From Gaeumannomyces sp. JS-464 (lineage: Eukaryota > Ascomycota > Sordariomycetes > Magnaporthales > Magnaporthaceae): 64,000 bases of DNA. The notes under the pieces are model-generated. The model was not told the DNA's origin. It saw only the letters and a program-made list of their open reading frames with translations, and made no database searches. The stretch spans positions 496,001-560,000 of the forward strand of contig NGZR01000008.1 of assembly GCA_002197995.1 (NCBI GenBank). Direction: 5' to 3'. A program made the translations under genes and the position numbers. Position 1 is the first letter of the stretch. The number at the start of each line of letters is the position of its first letter. Shown here piece by piece: positions 1 through 12,873 of the stretch.

Positions 1-875
1 ATTAAAGTGCCGAATTTTTTTAAAACCGAGCTCGTTCGTAATCCACCTATTAGCATTCGTTAAAATAACCTAATCGCGTAAAAAGCCGGTTTTTAAATAC
101 TAATTGGCAAATAGTACTGCCTTTTAACGATAATAAAAAAAGGGATCGCTTAACCGCAATAATTAACCTTTTAAATAACCGTAACCCATTTCCGGTTGCT
201 AAATTAAACCAGTTTTGCTTTATTACGGCTTTTTAATATTTAATAATTATAACAGCGGCGATTATGCCTATAAAAAGCCGGTTTCGTTAAAATTGTAAAT
301 ATCGTTATTTAAAATACTATATTTAGCTATAATGTTTCGTATAAAGTCGAATTACGCAAAAACGAGTTTAGGATTTTCGCATTTGGCCGCGCTAGTAATC
401 GTACTTTTAAATTTAGCGCGTACCGAGCTTTGCGCGGCGTTTAACAAAGTTCGCGACTTAGTTTTTACCGACGGCGCCCGCGTTGCGTTCGGCGAGCAAT
501 CGATTGGCTATATTTTTAACGCTAAAAAGCCGGGGAGGGAATGCGCGGAAATCCAGCTTAAAAATTGTATTTAATAAACGCTTTTTTTCGAATTCCGTTA
601 ATTTCCGTAATTTAAAAATGGTATCGCGTCGAGCAGGTTAGCCGTGCTTTTAACGCGTTAAAATCGAATTCGCAACCGAATAGATTTTCGCAACTTTTTA
701 AATGTTTAATTTTAAGTTAAATCGCAAAGTTTAAAAGGTAAATATTACCCGGCTTTCGTTATTTTTTGTTTAATATTTTATTTGGTAAAAAATCGATTGC
801 TAAAAATAATGTATCGCGTTATCGCGTCGCGTGTCCCACTTATTTATATGTCCCACTTATTTGTAAACCACGTTA
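1..875 (-). mobile_element. pogo/Fot1-like DNA transposon, copy 1 (5' part, RIP-mutated)
   Basis: Only the 5' half of the element lies in the window; it runs off the left edge. On the minus strand the transposase N-terminus is recognisable by near-identity to the copies at 3042 and 22933, but its start codon has been lost (ATG read as ATT near 620). The terminal inverted repeat ends at 875 with the sequence TAACGTGGTTTA read inward, the same terminus as the copy at 3042. C-to-T change is heavy and no usable frame remains. The plus-strand open frame at 332-574 is only the antisense of this transposase. Confidence 0.8.
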
Positions 876-3041
876 CGCGAGGCTTTTTAATTTCGGCTTG
901 TTTTTATTTAGGTTTTTTTAATTTAAAAGGTTAAATATTTTAGTATAAAGTTAAATGGTTTTTATCGGCGTATGTTATTGGAAATTTAGTCGAATATTTA
1001 TTTTTTGTTATATTTTTATATTTCGTTTTTTACGGCGGAAAGCTAGTATAAGCCTAATTTTATAATAATGGATTTAAACCCGGCTATTTATTTACCCGGA
1101 AAAGGTTATAAATAAACCGTCGTCGTAGTTTATTCGGCGGAAATCGGTGTTTTATTTTTCACGTTTGCCCGTTTTAAAAATCCGGGATATTAGTTTTACT
1201 TTTATTAGCGATAACCAAAGCAAGGTAATTAAAAAAAGCTATCGTTTTTTTTATTTAATTGTTTTATAAAAGCTTTTAACGCTTTTACCTTTAAATTTAA
1301 CGTGTTATATAGCCTCGCTTTTACGAACAGTGCTTATGCATTTGCATAAACACATAATTTCCGTTTAACCACGTGGCGTTCACTTTATTATACTACGTAG
1401 GTTTTCGTTTGCACCAAAAAATGCAAAACAATTTTTAGCTTTCGAAATGCACTTTTTTAAAATACTTGTCCGTTATTAAAAAATTGCTTTAGCATTTTAA
1501 CATTTGCTTATAATGCTTAAACATATTTTATTACTTAATAATACGTTATTAATTATTAAATATTTTAATGCTATTAAATAACGAAGTATTTTAATAGCCA
1601 TTTATATAGTTATATAAGTTTAAGCTTTTAACTTACATTGTTTTAAATAGTATTATTTCACCGTATAAACATAATAACTTAAATCGTCCTATTAATAAAA
1701 AATAAAGTTAACCACGTATATAAAAAGTCCGACGAAAAGCTTTTTAAAAGCCTTTTTAAAGTAAAAGGTTTAAACCGTAAACCGGAGTTAGCAAAACACT
1801 ATAAAAATAGCTAAAAACTAGGTTTTTACTTTTTAAAAGGTTTCGTAACGAAAAACAAGCGGAAAAAAAGGTTATAACGTTATACCTTATTTTTTTCGCA
1901 AATTTTCTTACATTTATTTCGTAATTTCCATAGAAAGGTTTTATACACCGTTTAACGCTGGACTAATATATTTTAAAACGGGCATGCGAAATATATTATT
2001 AGCGTAAGCTTTTACATTTATGTAATGCAAAATTAATTTGCAAAAGTTTTTTTCGCAAAACTTGGAAAAAAAATCCGTACGGTTGGATATTTTTACAACC
2101 GCAAACCAAAAGTTTGCTTTAAGGTTTTTGCGCAGCCTTTTTAGTTCGGTTATAATGCTATTAACGAACTTTAATTAGCTTTTCCGCTTGTGGAAATATT
2201 TTTAAACAGCTAATAGCTGCTTAATACGCCCGATGTTCGAGTAAAACCGCTTAATATCGAAATGTTTAAAATTTTTAATATTTTTTTTCTTTTTTTAATT
2301 GCCGATAACGTGGTAATATAGGGTGCCGTCTTTATAACGCTTTCGAACTGCGTAATAATCGAAAAAGCCGAACTTTTTTATCTTTTAAATTAACTTTTCG
2401 GGTTTAAAAATGCATTTCGGGTACGTTAAAAAGACAAACTTTAATGCAAGTTAAAATGGTATATTACCGACGCAAAAATCGACGACTTTTAAATCAGTTA
2501 ACTGTTAGCTTGCTAGTGGTAATATTGGTATTTCGTTTTGCATAAACGAGTTAATAGGTTAATTTACCGATAGTAAAAATAATGGAAAAAATGTTAGTTA
2601 TTCCGCGAACTATGCGTTGTATTGGTTAAAAATGGCGTTTTTAACAAATAACGAAAGTGAAAGTGGGGAAAAAAAAGGGGAAAAACGAAGCCCCGAAAAT
2701 TTAAAAAAGGGAATTTATAATTGTTGCTTGCTTTGCTGCTTAAAACACTGTTTAAAAATTAAAACGCGGTATTTTATCCTTTTTATGCTTTTTCATACCG
2801 CGCGAACATTAAAGCTAATTTAATATTACAACTAACTTAAAAAAAGTAATATTAAAATTTTAAAAAAAATTAAATTAATTTCCACATCTAAATAAATACA
2901 GCTATTTTAAATTTGGTTAAATGTGGGTTTAAATTAGCCGAGTTAACAAAAGTATTAAAAATCGCGTTTAATATAAGATTTTAAAGTGTGGTACTTGCTT
3001 ATAAACCACGGTTTTTATTTATTATAGCAATTTATATAATA
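876..3041. other. AT-rich RIP-mutated block, unidentified
   Basis: The base composition is extremely AT-rich, with CpG retained and CpA/TpG scarce, as in the neighbouring transposon copies. It lies between two pogo copies and is therefore probably older repeat DNA mutated beyond recognition. No frame longer than about 70 codons is open and no domain was recognised on either strand. Confidence 0.5.
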
Positions 3042-4901
3042 TAACGTGGTTTATTAATAAGTAACGCATATAGCGAATAACGCGTTTCTATCGCGATTCG
3101 CGTTTCCCACTTCCAACTTTAATTGCTTAACAACCACAAATAGCATTCACATTTAACGAAGTTAAAATTGTTTTTACTATACGGGCAATACAATTTAACG
3201 CGCAATTAAACATACGTTCGGCCGCTAAAATTTACGACGTTTTTAAAACCACGTTACGTCGCCAACGCGCTAGCCAACCTTTTTAACGTAATTGCATGCC
3301 TAAATTATGGAAATTAACGGAATTCGAAAAGGAAACGCTTGTTAAATACATACTCGAGCTGGATTTTCGCGCATTTCCTCCCCGGCTTTTTGGTATTAAA
3401 ACTATGGCTAACCGATTGCTCGCCGAACGCGACGCGAGCACCGTTAGCAAATGCTAGGTCGATAAGTTCGTTAAACGCCGCGCAAAGCTCGGCACGCGTT
3501 AAATTCGAAAATACGATTACTAAAAAGCAAAATGCGAAAATCCTAAGCTCGTTTTTGCGTAATTCGACTTTATACGAAATATTATAGCTAAACATAGCAT
3601 TTAAAATAACGACATTTACAATTTCGACGAAACCGGCTTTTTATAGGCATAATCGCCGCCGTTATAATTATTATAACATTAAAAGCCGTAGTAAAGCAAA
3701 ACTGGTTTAACTTAGCAATTAAAAATGGGCTATAGTTATTTAAAAGGTTAATTATTACGGTTAAGCGGTTTTTTTTTTATATCGTTAAAAGGCAATACCA
3801 TTTAGCCAATTGGTATTCGAAAACCGACCTTTTACGCAACTAGGTTATCGCAACGAGCGTTAACGGGTAAACTACGAACAAGCTCGGCCTAAAATGGATT
3901 TAGCATTTCGATAAACATATTACAGCTCGTTTTACGAGGTTTTATCGTTTATTAGTGCTAAACGGCCACGAAAGCCACTATTTAACGAATTTCGAGCTTT
4001 ATTACTAAAAACATAATATTATTACGCTTTGTATGCCTCCGCATTCGTTTTACTTTTTTTAACCGTTTAACGTCGGGTATTTCGGCTTAATAAAACGGGC
4101 GTACGGTTAACAAATCGAAAACCTAATAAAATTATACGTTAATTACGTAATTAAAATTAAGTTCCTTTCGGCGTTTAAAGCGGCATTTTTTAACTTTATA
4201 ACCGAAAGAAATATTTAAAAAGGCTTTCGAAAGGCTAGCTTTGCTTTTTTTAATTTAAATTCGGTTTTGGAAAAGCTAAATGTAAAGCTACGAATTTTAA
4301 CTTTCCCGAAAACGCCTTTAAACGACCCCGAATTTTAAACCTCCAAAACGCCGCGAACGGCTAAAAAAGCAATTTCGCAATCCGAACATATTAAAACTCG
4401 GATTACCAATTACCAAAGCAATTTCCGATACTTATATTAGTGGTTATAAACTAAATCGCAAAAAGAACGAAAGCGATAATGCATAAAATGGCTCTTTTTT
4501 AAACCGAAATGTTTACGCTTAAAAAGGCGAACGAAACACTTAACAAACGCCGGAAGGCCAAAAAAACACGTGTTCGATTTAAAAGGTTACTTACTATCGA
4601 CGAAATACGAAATGTTTTAAACCAGCAAAAGCTAAATAGGCAGTTATAGTAAAAAATGCGCGATTATAAAGGTTTAAAAAAAAAGGCGACGATAACTCGT
4701 CGGCGATGTAACACTTGCGGCAAAACCGGACACAATGCACGCATTTGTTAGGAAAAAGTAAAAAAATGTCCGATATATACAATTCCGAGTAGTTTAAATG
4801 GATTCCTGGCGTTATTAGGTTAACATGCGCGTCGATTAACCGGAGGTCGGGTGTGGGTGCGTTACTCGCTAATATGCGTTACTTACTAATAAACCACGTT
4901 A
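3042..4901 (+). mobile_element. pogo/Fot1-like DNA transposon, copy 2 (complete, RIP-mutated)
   Basis: This is a complete element of about 1.86 kb. The termini are inverted repeats beginning TAACGTGGTTTATTA on the left (3042) and its complement on the right (ending 4901), with TA at both outer ends as expected of pogo/Tc1-mariner elements. The transposase runs on the plus strand from about 3298. Its N-terminal helix-turn-helix region, catalytic FDETGF segment and C-terminal CCHC knuckle (CNTCGKTGH...) are readable between many RIP stops. It belongs to the same family as copies 1 and 3, and no functional product is possible. Confidence 0.88.
3298..4790 (+). pseudogene. pogo-family transposase, RIP-inactivated
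   Basis: This is the remnant of a DDE transposase of the pogo/Fot1 branch, the enzyme that excises and inserts the surrounding inverted-repeat element. From the N-terminus one can follow a CENP-B/Tc5-type DNA-binding segment (about 3298-3500), the first catalytic Asp in FDETGF (about 3625), a second DDE block around 3950-4050, and a C-terminal zinc knuckle near 4700-4750. Dozens of TAA/TAG codons interrupt the frame. Most fit CAA/CAG/TGG codons changed by C-to-T or G-to-A mutation, so the gene is dead. Confidence 0.8.
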
Positions 4902-7400
4902 TTACAAATTTAACTGGATATAATTTTATTTTAATTTTTTATTTTAATTTTTTTATTTCCGTTATTTACGTTTTGCAATACACTGTGTAATTGTTATTTA
5001 TTTTCCTAATTAAGTAAATTATATTATTATTATTAGTTATACTGCCGTTATGTTTGTAAAAACCTCGGTGCTTTTACTGTTTTTATATACATGTAAAAAC
5101 CTTTAAACTCGTTTCCGAGTGCGGTTCGCATCCGGCTCGGTGGCTTAAAAGTAAAAACCATATTTGCTTTTCGTATACGGTTTTTGCTATGTTAAATAAT
5201 GGTACCGTTTACTTAATTCCTGCGACTGCTTTTAAAGGTTCCATCGCGAAAGCGTTTTTGTAATTAATAGTAACAATAGGAAAATACGCAAAAGAAAGAT
5301 TGTAAAAAATGCATGTTACGCTTAGGTAGCGCCCCGGTACCGGGTTTTCTCTTTTTGTAGTAATATTAGTAATGGTAGTATTGGTTCGGTTAGTTGCGGT
5401 GGCCTGGTTGTCCGCGTTCGAGGTTTCCCGGTCCCGCTTTAGTGCTTGGTCGCGTGGTTGCTCCGTAAAGTTCGAGGGTCGTAGTTAACGTTAGGTAACT
5501 CGACGTAATTGTGTTATTCGCTTCCGAAAGTAACGCTCCGGTTGCGGATTGTTTTTTCGCTTATGGCGCGCATTCGACCTTTTTATTAGTTCGCCGTTTT
5601 CGTAATTGTGTTGCTTTTGCTTTATTTATATCGTGCTTTTCGGTTATGCCTTTATTTCCTTCCGGGTGCGGGTTTTTACCGTTTTTTCCCCTTTTGCCTT
5701 TAAAGGTTTTTGCCTTTTTTTTTCGCCCTTTTTTAATTTTTTTTTATTATAACTTTTAATTTTTTTTTCCCACTTTTGCTTCCAATTTTCGCGTATCCTC
5801 CCGCCCGCGCTTTTACACCTGCCTTCCCGCGCTTCGTTCCTTTTTCGGCTTTTGTTTTCCTGCATTATGGCTTTTAAAAATAAAACTCCCCGTTTTCCTC
5901 GCGGCGGCGCGCGCGGTAATGCGCGCGGCGGCTATAGCGGCAACGGTAATAATGGCGGTCTTACGTTTGCTCCTTCTCGTAGCGATCGCAACGAGCACCC
6001 ATTTTCCAGCTTTAACGATAACGACGACTCCGAAGCCGGCGTTGCTTCGAACCCCCGCGTTAAAGTTGTAAGTGCGGTTTTGCACCGCTTTATTCCCTGT
6101 TTTTTTGCTAATCTTTTTTTTTTTTTCTTTTAGCTTTACCATTTATACCACCAAAAAAAGTACAAAACGGCGATCGCTGTTTTTCCGGGTTACATTTTTT
6201 ACGATTTAATAATGTATATTTTTCATATCGTTTTTTTTTTATCCCGCTTCGCTAACTTTTTAAGCCTGCTTATAAAATTTGTATTAATTGCATTTAGCGT
6301 TTCGCTAACGGCATCGATAATGCCGGCGCCGTTCGGGAATGCTATTATAAAACCTATATATTTTTTATTTACTCCGCTTTTTTTTTTACTCGGTTCCGGT
6401 CGTGCTAATTTATGTTTTTAGCTTTTCGCGTTTTAACTTGTATAAGGTGCGCCTTTTCGCGCGGTGCTTACGTTTAAGTTTGTTATTTCTTTTCCTTTTT
6501 TTTTTATTGCTTTTTTTTATTGCTAATTTATCGGTTCCGCTTTAATAACCTTCCGCTAGCATTAAGGATTAAGTTTATAGCGTTTTTTATACTTATTAGC
6601 GTTACATTTAATCTTTCCTTAAAATTGCTGCCGATTTGGAAAATATTTTAGCGGAAATCGCTTATACCGTTAAATTTGTAACGGTTTTATTCCGGTGCTA
6701 TATGTTTTATTACTAATGCTTTTTCCAACTTCGTTATACCACTTTAAAGCACGTTATCGCCGGTTACGTCCGATTTGCGAAAAACATTAGGAAGCGGTTC
6801 GGCGTTCCTTTTAGTGCTAGGTTTTCGCGTTCGTTCCCTTTTAGCTTGGGAAGCGCTTTTGCTGCTATAACTGCATTTAATGGCTCGGGTTTCGTTTGCT
6901 CCCTTTCCGGTAATATGGTGCCCCGGCGCAAGCCATATCGGGTTAAGCTTTTAAAATTATCGATGCGTAAAACTCGTTTAACCGCATTTGGATAAAGGCG
7001 TTGGTTTTAAAACGGGTTAAAATACGGGTTTATCGATATTTCCTTTTATATCGCTGTTTTCCTTCGGTTCGTTAACCTTTTTATGTTTGCTAAATATCCT
7101 TCGTGCAAAATCCTTTTAATTCCACCTTCGATCGGATTTTAACTAAGTATCGGGAAGATATTATTAACGAAATGTTAAAAAAAATGGGTAAAAATGGAAA
7201 TGATTAATTTGGTTGGTTTTTTTTCCGGTTGCGGCTCGCGTATAAAGTATTAACGTCGGTTTACTTTTCTTTTCCCTCGTTTTTTGGTAAGGTATTTTCG
7301 TTTAGCGTTTTATGGTTATTTGTAATTCGGTTTTTTTTTAACTCGGTAGCGTTTTTTTTTTCCTTTTTTTTTGCGCGTTTTCTTTCCACCTTTTTCGTTA
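4902..7400. other. RIP-mutated repeat DNA with a short Gly/Arg-rich coding island
   Basis: The block is mostly T- and A-rich with no recognised domain. The exception is at 5852-6070 on the plus strand, where GC content recovers and an ATG opens a Gly/Arg/Asn-rich peptide (MAFKNKTPRFPRGGARG...) that continues with an acidic stretch (FNDNDDSE). It resembles the low-complexity N-terminus of a retroelement gag/ORF1 or an RGG-type protein. It is followed by a T-run and no further plausible coding sequence. The minus strand of the same interval is also open (5813-6142) but strongly basic and Ala-rich, typical of an antisense frame. No function is assigned. Confidence 0.4.
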
Positions 7401-7479
7401 TTTTAAAATTTTTAGTTTTTCAATTTTAAACATTATACGTGCTATTTTTTTAAATGGTATATTCCCTATTTCTTATAGC

Positions 7480-10400
7480 TCGAAATATGCCTTTCGGCTA
7501 TCCGCTTATGCCATTTCGGTGCTATTTCGCTGTTTATTTTAACGGGTGTATTAGGTTAACACGTATTATGCTATTTCCTTTTATCCGCTACCGTACTCGC
7601 ATAACGGCGTTACCGCGTTAAAAACGTTCCTATTAAATAAAAAAGCATTTAAATTAAGCTTTTCCGTTTTAATTTAAATTGCTATTAAACTGTATGCTTT
7701 TAGCATTCTTTTGTAATATTTAACCATTTTTTTCGTAAATAGGGGGTTATTTGTTAAGCACGCGGTTTTATACCGGTTCGTTCTTTTTACCGCTTTCGTT
7801 AAATTAGCAACTTTTAACTTTTATTTTATTATTACGTTAGGGTTTTAGCGTTTCGCGTGTTTATATTTGGATTTTTTTTCGTTTTCGCGGGGGATTAGTT
7901 TACGTTTCGGTTCCGGGGTTGTTTTAAATCGGTTTTAACGTTCCGTTTATCCTTTTTTTATTTGGCCGTTTTAAAAATATAATCTTTTACTCCGTTTCCG
8001 GTACTTTAACCTTTTAAATCGGCCCGCTACCTTTGCTATCGCTTCGTTAATCCGCTATATTATTTTAATTTCCAGCTATTTATTTTTTATATTAATTACC
8101 TTTTCGTTTAAATACAAATTTAAAAGTGGCACGTAAGTTTTTGTTTTTAAATGGGCTAATAACGTCGCTTTATATGCTTCGGCTACCATTTTAAAATATA
8201 TTCGCTATTTTTTCGCTAACTTTTTGGCCGCGCTTCGGGGCCGGCCCCGTGGTTCGGTTAAAAAATGGTATGTTACGGCTCCATATGCCATTGCGCTTTT
8301 GCATATTACTGCGTATAATTGTTTCGCTTTAGCGAGGCTGCTTTTTTACGTTACCGTTGCGAGTTTTATTATCGCCAATTGTTATTTTTCCTATTTACCT
8401 TTTGCTTATTTAATATAAGCCTTAAAATTTAATTTGTAATTTAGCTAAACTTCGAAAAATCTTGCCGTTAGCGATGGTTATATATGGGTGGCTCCGGTAC
8501 GGACCCGGGTTTGGTTTAAAGCTTTGGTAAAATGCAATAGCTCGGTTTTTAATGCGTTAAATGTTATTTTTGTTATTTTTACCCACGTTTAGCATAGGTT
8601 TTAAGCTTTTCCAATCATCGTGCCGTTTCCGTTATAATGCCTTTTATTGCTAAAAGGTTAATATCGTCGGCGAAACCAACCACCGTTATTTTTGGGATTT
8701 TTTCTAGCTTATCGTATAGTAACGCGATATAAAAAATAAACAATATAAGTAATAGTGGTAATCCTTACGGGACTTTTGCAATTACTAGTATTAGCATTAA
8801 CGTGTTTCCGTTAAACCGGAACCGGGCCGTTTTATTTATAAGCCAGCTTTTAATTCATTTAACTATTTTTGGTAAAAATCCCTGCTTTCGTATTATATTA
8901 AGCAATTTAGTATAGTTAATATTATCGAATGCTTTTAATAGGTCGAGTTGCAATAGCGAAGTTATAACGCCGTAATTCCACGCTATTATCACTATATTTG
9001 TTATTTAATTTAATAGCGAATTCGGTGCTGCGTTTTTCTTTATTACCCATTTATTTTTCCGGTAAAAGTCCTTTTTTTTCCGTTTCGTTAGCGATCCGTT
9101 TTTTTATTATAGCTTCCATAATTTTAAAAATGGACGAAAAAAGTGCGATCGGTTTTTTATTTTCCCGCTGTTTTCCTATTTTTTATACTTTTGCTTAGCT
9201 TTAGCAATATTACTATAAGTGCGTTTCGAAAGCGCTTCGGAAAATATTCGAGGTCGAAGTTAGCGTTAGCTATTTTGGATATAGCTTTCCAATAGGGTTC
9301 GCCGTATACTTTTAAAAGTTCGTTTAGTAAATTGTCCGCTTTCGGGGCTTTCTAGTTTTGCGTTTTTTTTAAGGCCGTTAATACGTTACCGCTTTCCGGG
9401 TTTACTATATGTTTTATTAAAAACGCGTGGTAAAACGTGTTATCGTTAAACGTAATGTTTGTAATATCGGTTAAATTCGCTTCCGGGCTAGGGTAAAACT
9501 TGGCCGTTAAAGCTATTGCTTTATTTGCGTAAGTGTTGGCTGGTTCCTGGTTGCCGTTTCCTGGTTGGTGCAAATCCGGTAATTTGGTTAAATTTCGTTT
9601 TTTATAACTGCGCAGTTTTACCCACCGTTTTACGTTCCAAAAGGTGGCTTTTTTCTCTTTTATTTTTAATGCCTTTTTAATAAACTTTTTCCAATACGCG
9701 TTAGCCGCCTTCCTTTTTTCCTTTATAAAGGCTTTATCCGCTACTTTTAATTCGTTATAGCTATTTTATATTTTTAGCTTCGTATATGCACGTTAGCACC
9801 TTTTCGTTTTTTTAACGAATTTGGTAAATTTTAAATTCCAATACGGTGTTAGCTTAAAACTAGTTAATGTTTTCTTTTTTAATATTAGCTCGTTAGCGAT
9901 TAAAGTTAGCTGGCTTATTAATATATTTATTTGGTTATCGATATTTTCCGGTGTTTTTATATTTTTAATTTCGATATATATATAGCTAATTGCAATGCCT
10001 TTTTTTGGTCGTTTTTTATGTTAATATTTACTTTTTTCCACACCTATTTTTCGGCGGTTTTTTACCGAAGCGGCTCCGCTTTAATGTTAATTAAAATCAT
10101 TTGGAAGTGGTAATTCGATCCCCTTATTTCGTCGTTTTTACTTTCGTATTTTACGGTTAACACGTTAAATACTTATATATGGTTAATTATGCTTTTTCGT
10201 TCGCCAAATCTTTTTTTCGTTACTTTTTCGTAAAGTGTTGCAAATTCGAGTTTTCACCGGTGCGTTAACGATAATAATACGTTTGCTTTTTCGTTTCGTT
10301 TGTTATAAACGTTTTACATAAAGTAATGCATATTAAAATCCCCCATAAGCACGGCGTGGTATCGTAGCGGCTGCGTTTCGATTTTTATTAATAGCGTATG

Positions 10401-10800
10401 CCATTTTCCTAATGCTTTTAAATCCGGCGAATATATTAAGTAAATATCGATTTTTCTTAATAGGGTTTGCAATATTACTATTACCTAATCGTATCCGTTT
10501 CGGCTTTTCCACGATGCGGGTTTAACCGTTAATAAACGTATAATGCTACGTTTAAACGGTTATCGGTTTGGTAATAAACCATTTCGTATTTGCATTTTGC
10601 TAATCTTTTTAGGTTTCCATATCGGTCCAATTCCGGCTTTTATATAGCTATTATGTCGTATTTTTTCCTGCTAAATAACGGGATATCTCCTTTTCCGCTT
10701 CCTTTCCTTATATTTTAATACAATATCGAAATTACTATACGGGTTTTTTTAAGCCTTTTAATGCGTTTTACGGGCTAATGCTATTTATTATCGGTAACGG
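7480..10800 (-). pseudogene. LINE ORF2: endonuclease and reverse transcriptase, RIP-inactivated
   Basis: Two diagnostic motifs are legible on the minus strand. The endonuclease signature MGDFNMHY lies near 10355-10325. The reverse-transcriptase active site GFADD lies at 8677-8663 and is preceded by a stretch resembling the KAPGPDGIPNE block of Tad elements (KAPKADNLLNELLK, about 9350-9305). Near 7610-7540 a CEYG...YVL segment resembles the C-terminal Cys/His motif that follows RNase H in this family. The RNase H domain itself could not be resolved. Numerous in-frame stops make the protein non-functional. Confidence 0.75.
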
Positions 10801-12299
10801 TTTAAAAAAGGGGGGAGGGCGGGGGGGGGTTTATTAAGGCCGTTATCCTTTCGGCTTTTTCGCGTACTTGCTCGTTTGCAATAACGAGGGGTTTAGTTAA
10901 CGGGGAGCTCGTTTTAAAAGCGAAGTGTATTGTAAGTGGGGGAGGCGGCCGTATATCGGTTCGGCTTTTAGGTAATTGTAAATCTTTGCAGGGTTTGCCG
11001 ATTAGTTAGCGTCCTAAAGTTCGGGTCGGTAAATTATTATCCGAGTTTAAATTATTTCTTCGTTTTTTGCTAAAGCTCGTTAGCTTTCCGGTTTTAAGGG
11101 GTTAACGGGCTTGGAAAATGGGAAAGGTAACGTTTTTGTTAATTTATAAGCTGCGCTTTTTAATATAAACCTTTTCGGTCGGTTTTGGTATGCTTCCTTT
11201 GCTTTTCCTATAACGCGTTATGCCATTTCGTATCCTTAGTAAAAGGCCGGGTACGGTTTATTACAATTTATGCATTTAGGTATGGCCTTTTAATATTAAT
11301 AGTAAGCGTTACATTGGTATTTTCCTTTTTAGTATTTCGGTTTTCCGTAATGCGGGCACCGGCTCGGTTTAATGCAAAACTTTTAACGGTATCCTTATTC
11401 GAAGCAATTATAATATTAGTTAGCTTTAACGTTTAATATAAACGGTTCGCAATTAAATTACTGCTTTTATTATAAATCCTCGTTTATATGCTTAATTCGC
11501 TGCCATTACCGTTCCGATGCGGGCTAATACCATAACATATTCGTAAAAAGTCCGGGCCGGCCATACGTATATAAACTTAACTTTTGCGTTTCGGTTTTCG
11601 GCGTTTAAACTTTTAATAAATGCGTTTAGGTTTTTTAAAAATGCTTTTTATTTAAAACCTCGAATTACTACGTCGTATGTTCGCACCCGGATCGTTACCT
11701 AATCGCCGAATACTTTTTTCACTTAATCGTTTTTTTTTTTTATATTTTTTTGCGTTTGCTTAAAAGCATACTACTACGTTTCCGTTCCGAAATCGTTTTA
11801 TTACCCGTATTATCGTGCTTAATTAGTTATTTAACGCTTATAAAATGTTTATTATTAATCGCTTTTTAATTGCCTTTGGGGGTTTTTTTACGTTTACGAC
11901 AATTTTTCGTTCGACTTTTAACGGTATAAATCGGGGTAGGGGTTGCGCCGTATTCGGGTATTATTAACGTGGTTAAATCGACTCGGTTCCGCCCGGCATT
12001 CGGGCCGGCAAGCCCGTGGCTAATGCAATGGTATAGGAATTTTTAATATTAGCTAATGCTTTTTTAACTTCCTCGAGTATTTTTGCTTTAAGCTTTTGCA
12101 GCGTGTCGTTAATTACTGGTCCTTTTGCGGCGGCTTCGCGCTGGCGAGCCGCTTTCGCGTTAATCCCTCGCTTTGTTAACTCCGACACTAATTGCAAAAC
12201 TTTTAGCAACTTTTTATTAATTACAAAAGGCTTTAACTTATCGATAATCTCTTTTTCTTTTTTATTTTGGCGGTTGCGCGCCGGTTTCGTATCGGTGTT

Positions 12300-12446
12300 T
12301 GTAAGGAGTTAGCCCGTGCGCCGGCGCCCTACTTTACCCATAAAAGCGTTACCCATTAAATAGTTACTTTTTACGAGGACCACGGACAATACAAAGCTGT
12401 TTCCCTTTTTTAATAGCGGCTTTGCGGCCGTTTTACACCTCCAACA
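12300..12446 (+). repeat. Left LTR of the gag-only Copia element
   Basis: This 147-bp direct repeat of 13876-14022 is TG...CA bounded. It differs from the right copy mainly by C-to-T/G-to-A changes (TGTAAGGAGTTAGCC against TGTGAGGAGTTGGCC), which is the RIP pattern. Confidence 0.85.
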
Positions 12447-12546
12447 GGTTATAAGCCCTTAATTCCCATAAGAATAAAACTACCTGCAATCCTTTTTGGC
12501 CGGTGGCCGCGTTAATTCTCGTTGTTTTAACCGGTGGCCGCAATCA

Positions 12547-12701
12547 CGTTTTAAAAGCCGGTGGCCGCACATTAACGTCTTCCGGTGAAAAACGTTTCCC
12601 GGTGGGAAATATCGCCCGGTAAGCATAACGTTTTAAAAGCCGGTGGCCGCACAATAACGTCTTCCGGTGGAAAACGTTTCCCGGTGGGAAATATCGCCCG
12701 G
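12547..12701 (+). repeat. Tandem repeat of about 82 bp (two units) in the Copia leader
   Basis: Two near-identical units (12547-12619 and 12629-12701, period 82 bp) contain GCCGGTGGCCGCA and CCCGGTGGGAAATATCGCCCGG. Shorter copies of the GGCCGGTGGCCGC core lie just upstream (about 12498-12545). They occupy the leader between the left LTR and gag. Confidence 0.75.
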
Positions 12702-12873
12702 GGCATTACGTACTATTCACTTTACTATTACCCGGTGGGCGACAACGGGCCGCTGCCCTACTTCCCTATTACTTTTTCCTATAGGCCGCTGCCCTACTAC
12801 CTTTGTCAATTTTTGCATAACAGCAATAACAACGACGACGACGGCAGTCGCTTATTGCCTACCACTGCCCGAA

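Noticed and set aside
332..574. Open frame on the plus strand at the left edge
   Set aside because: It is the antisense of the RIP-mutated pogo transposase; the same antisense peptide appears opposite copies 2 and 3.
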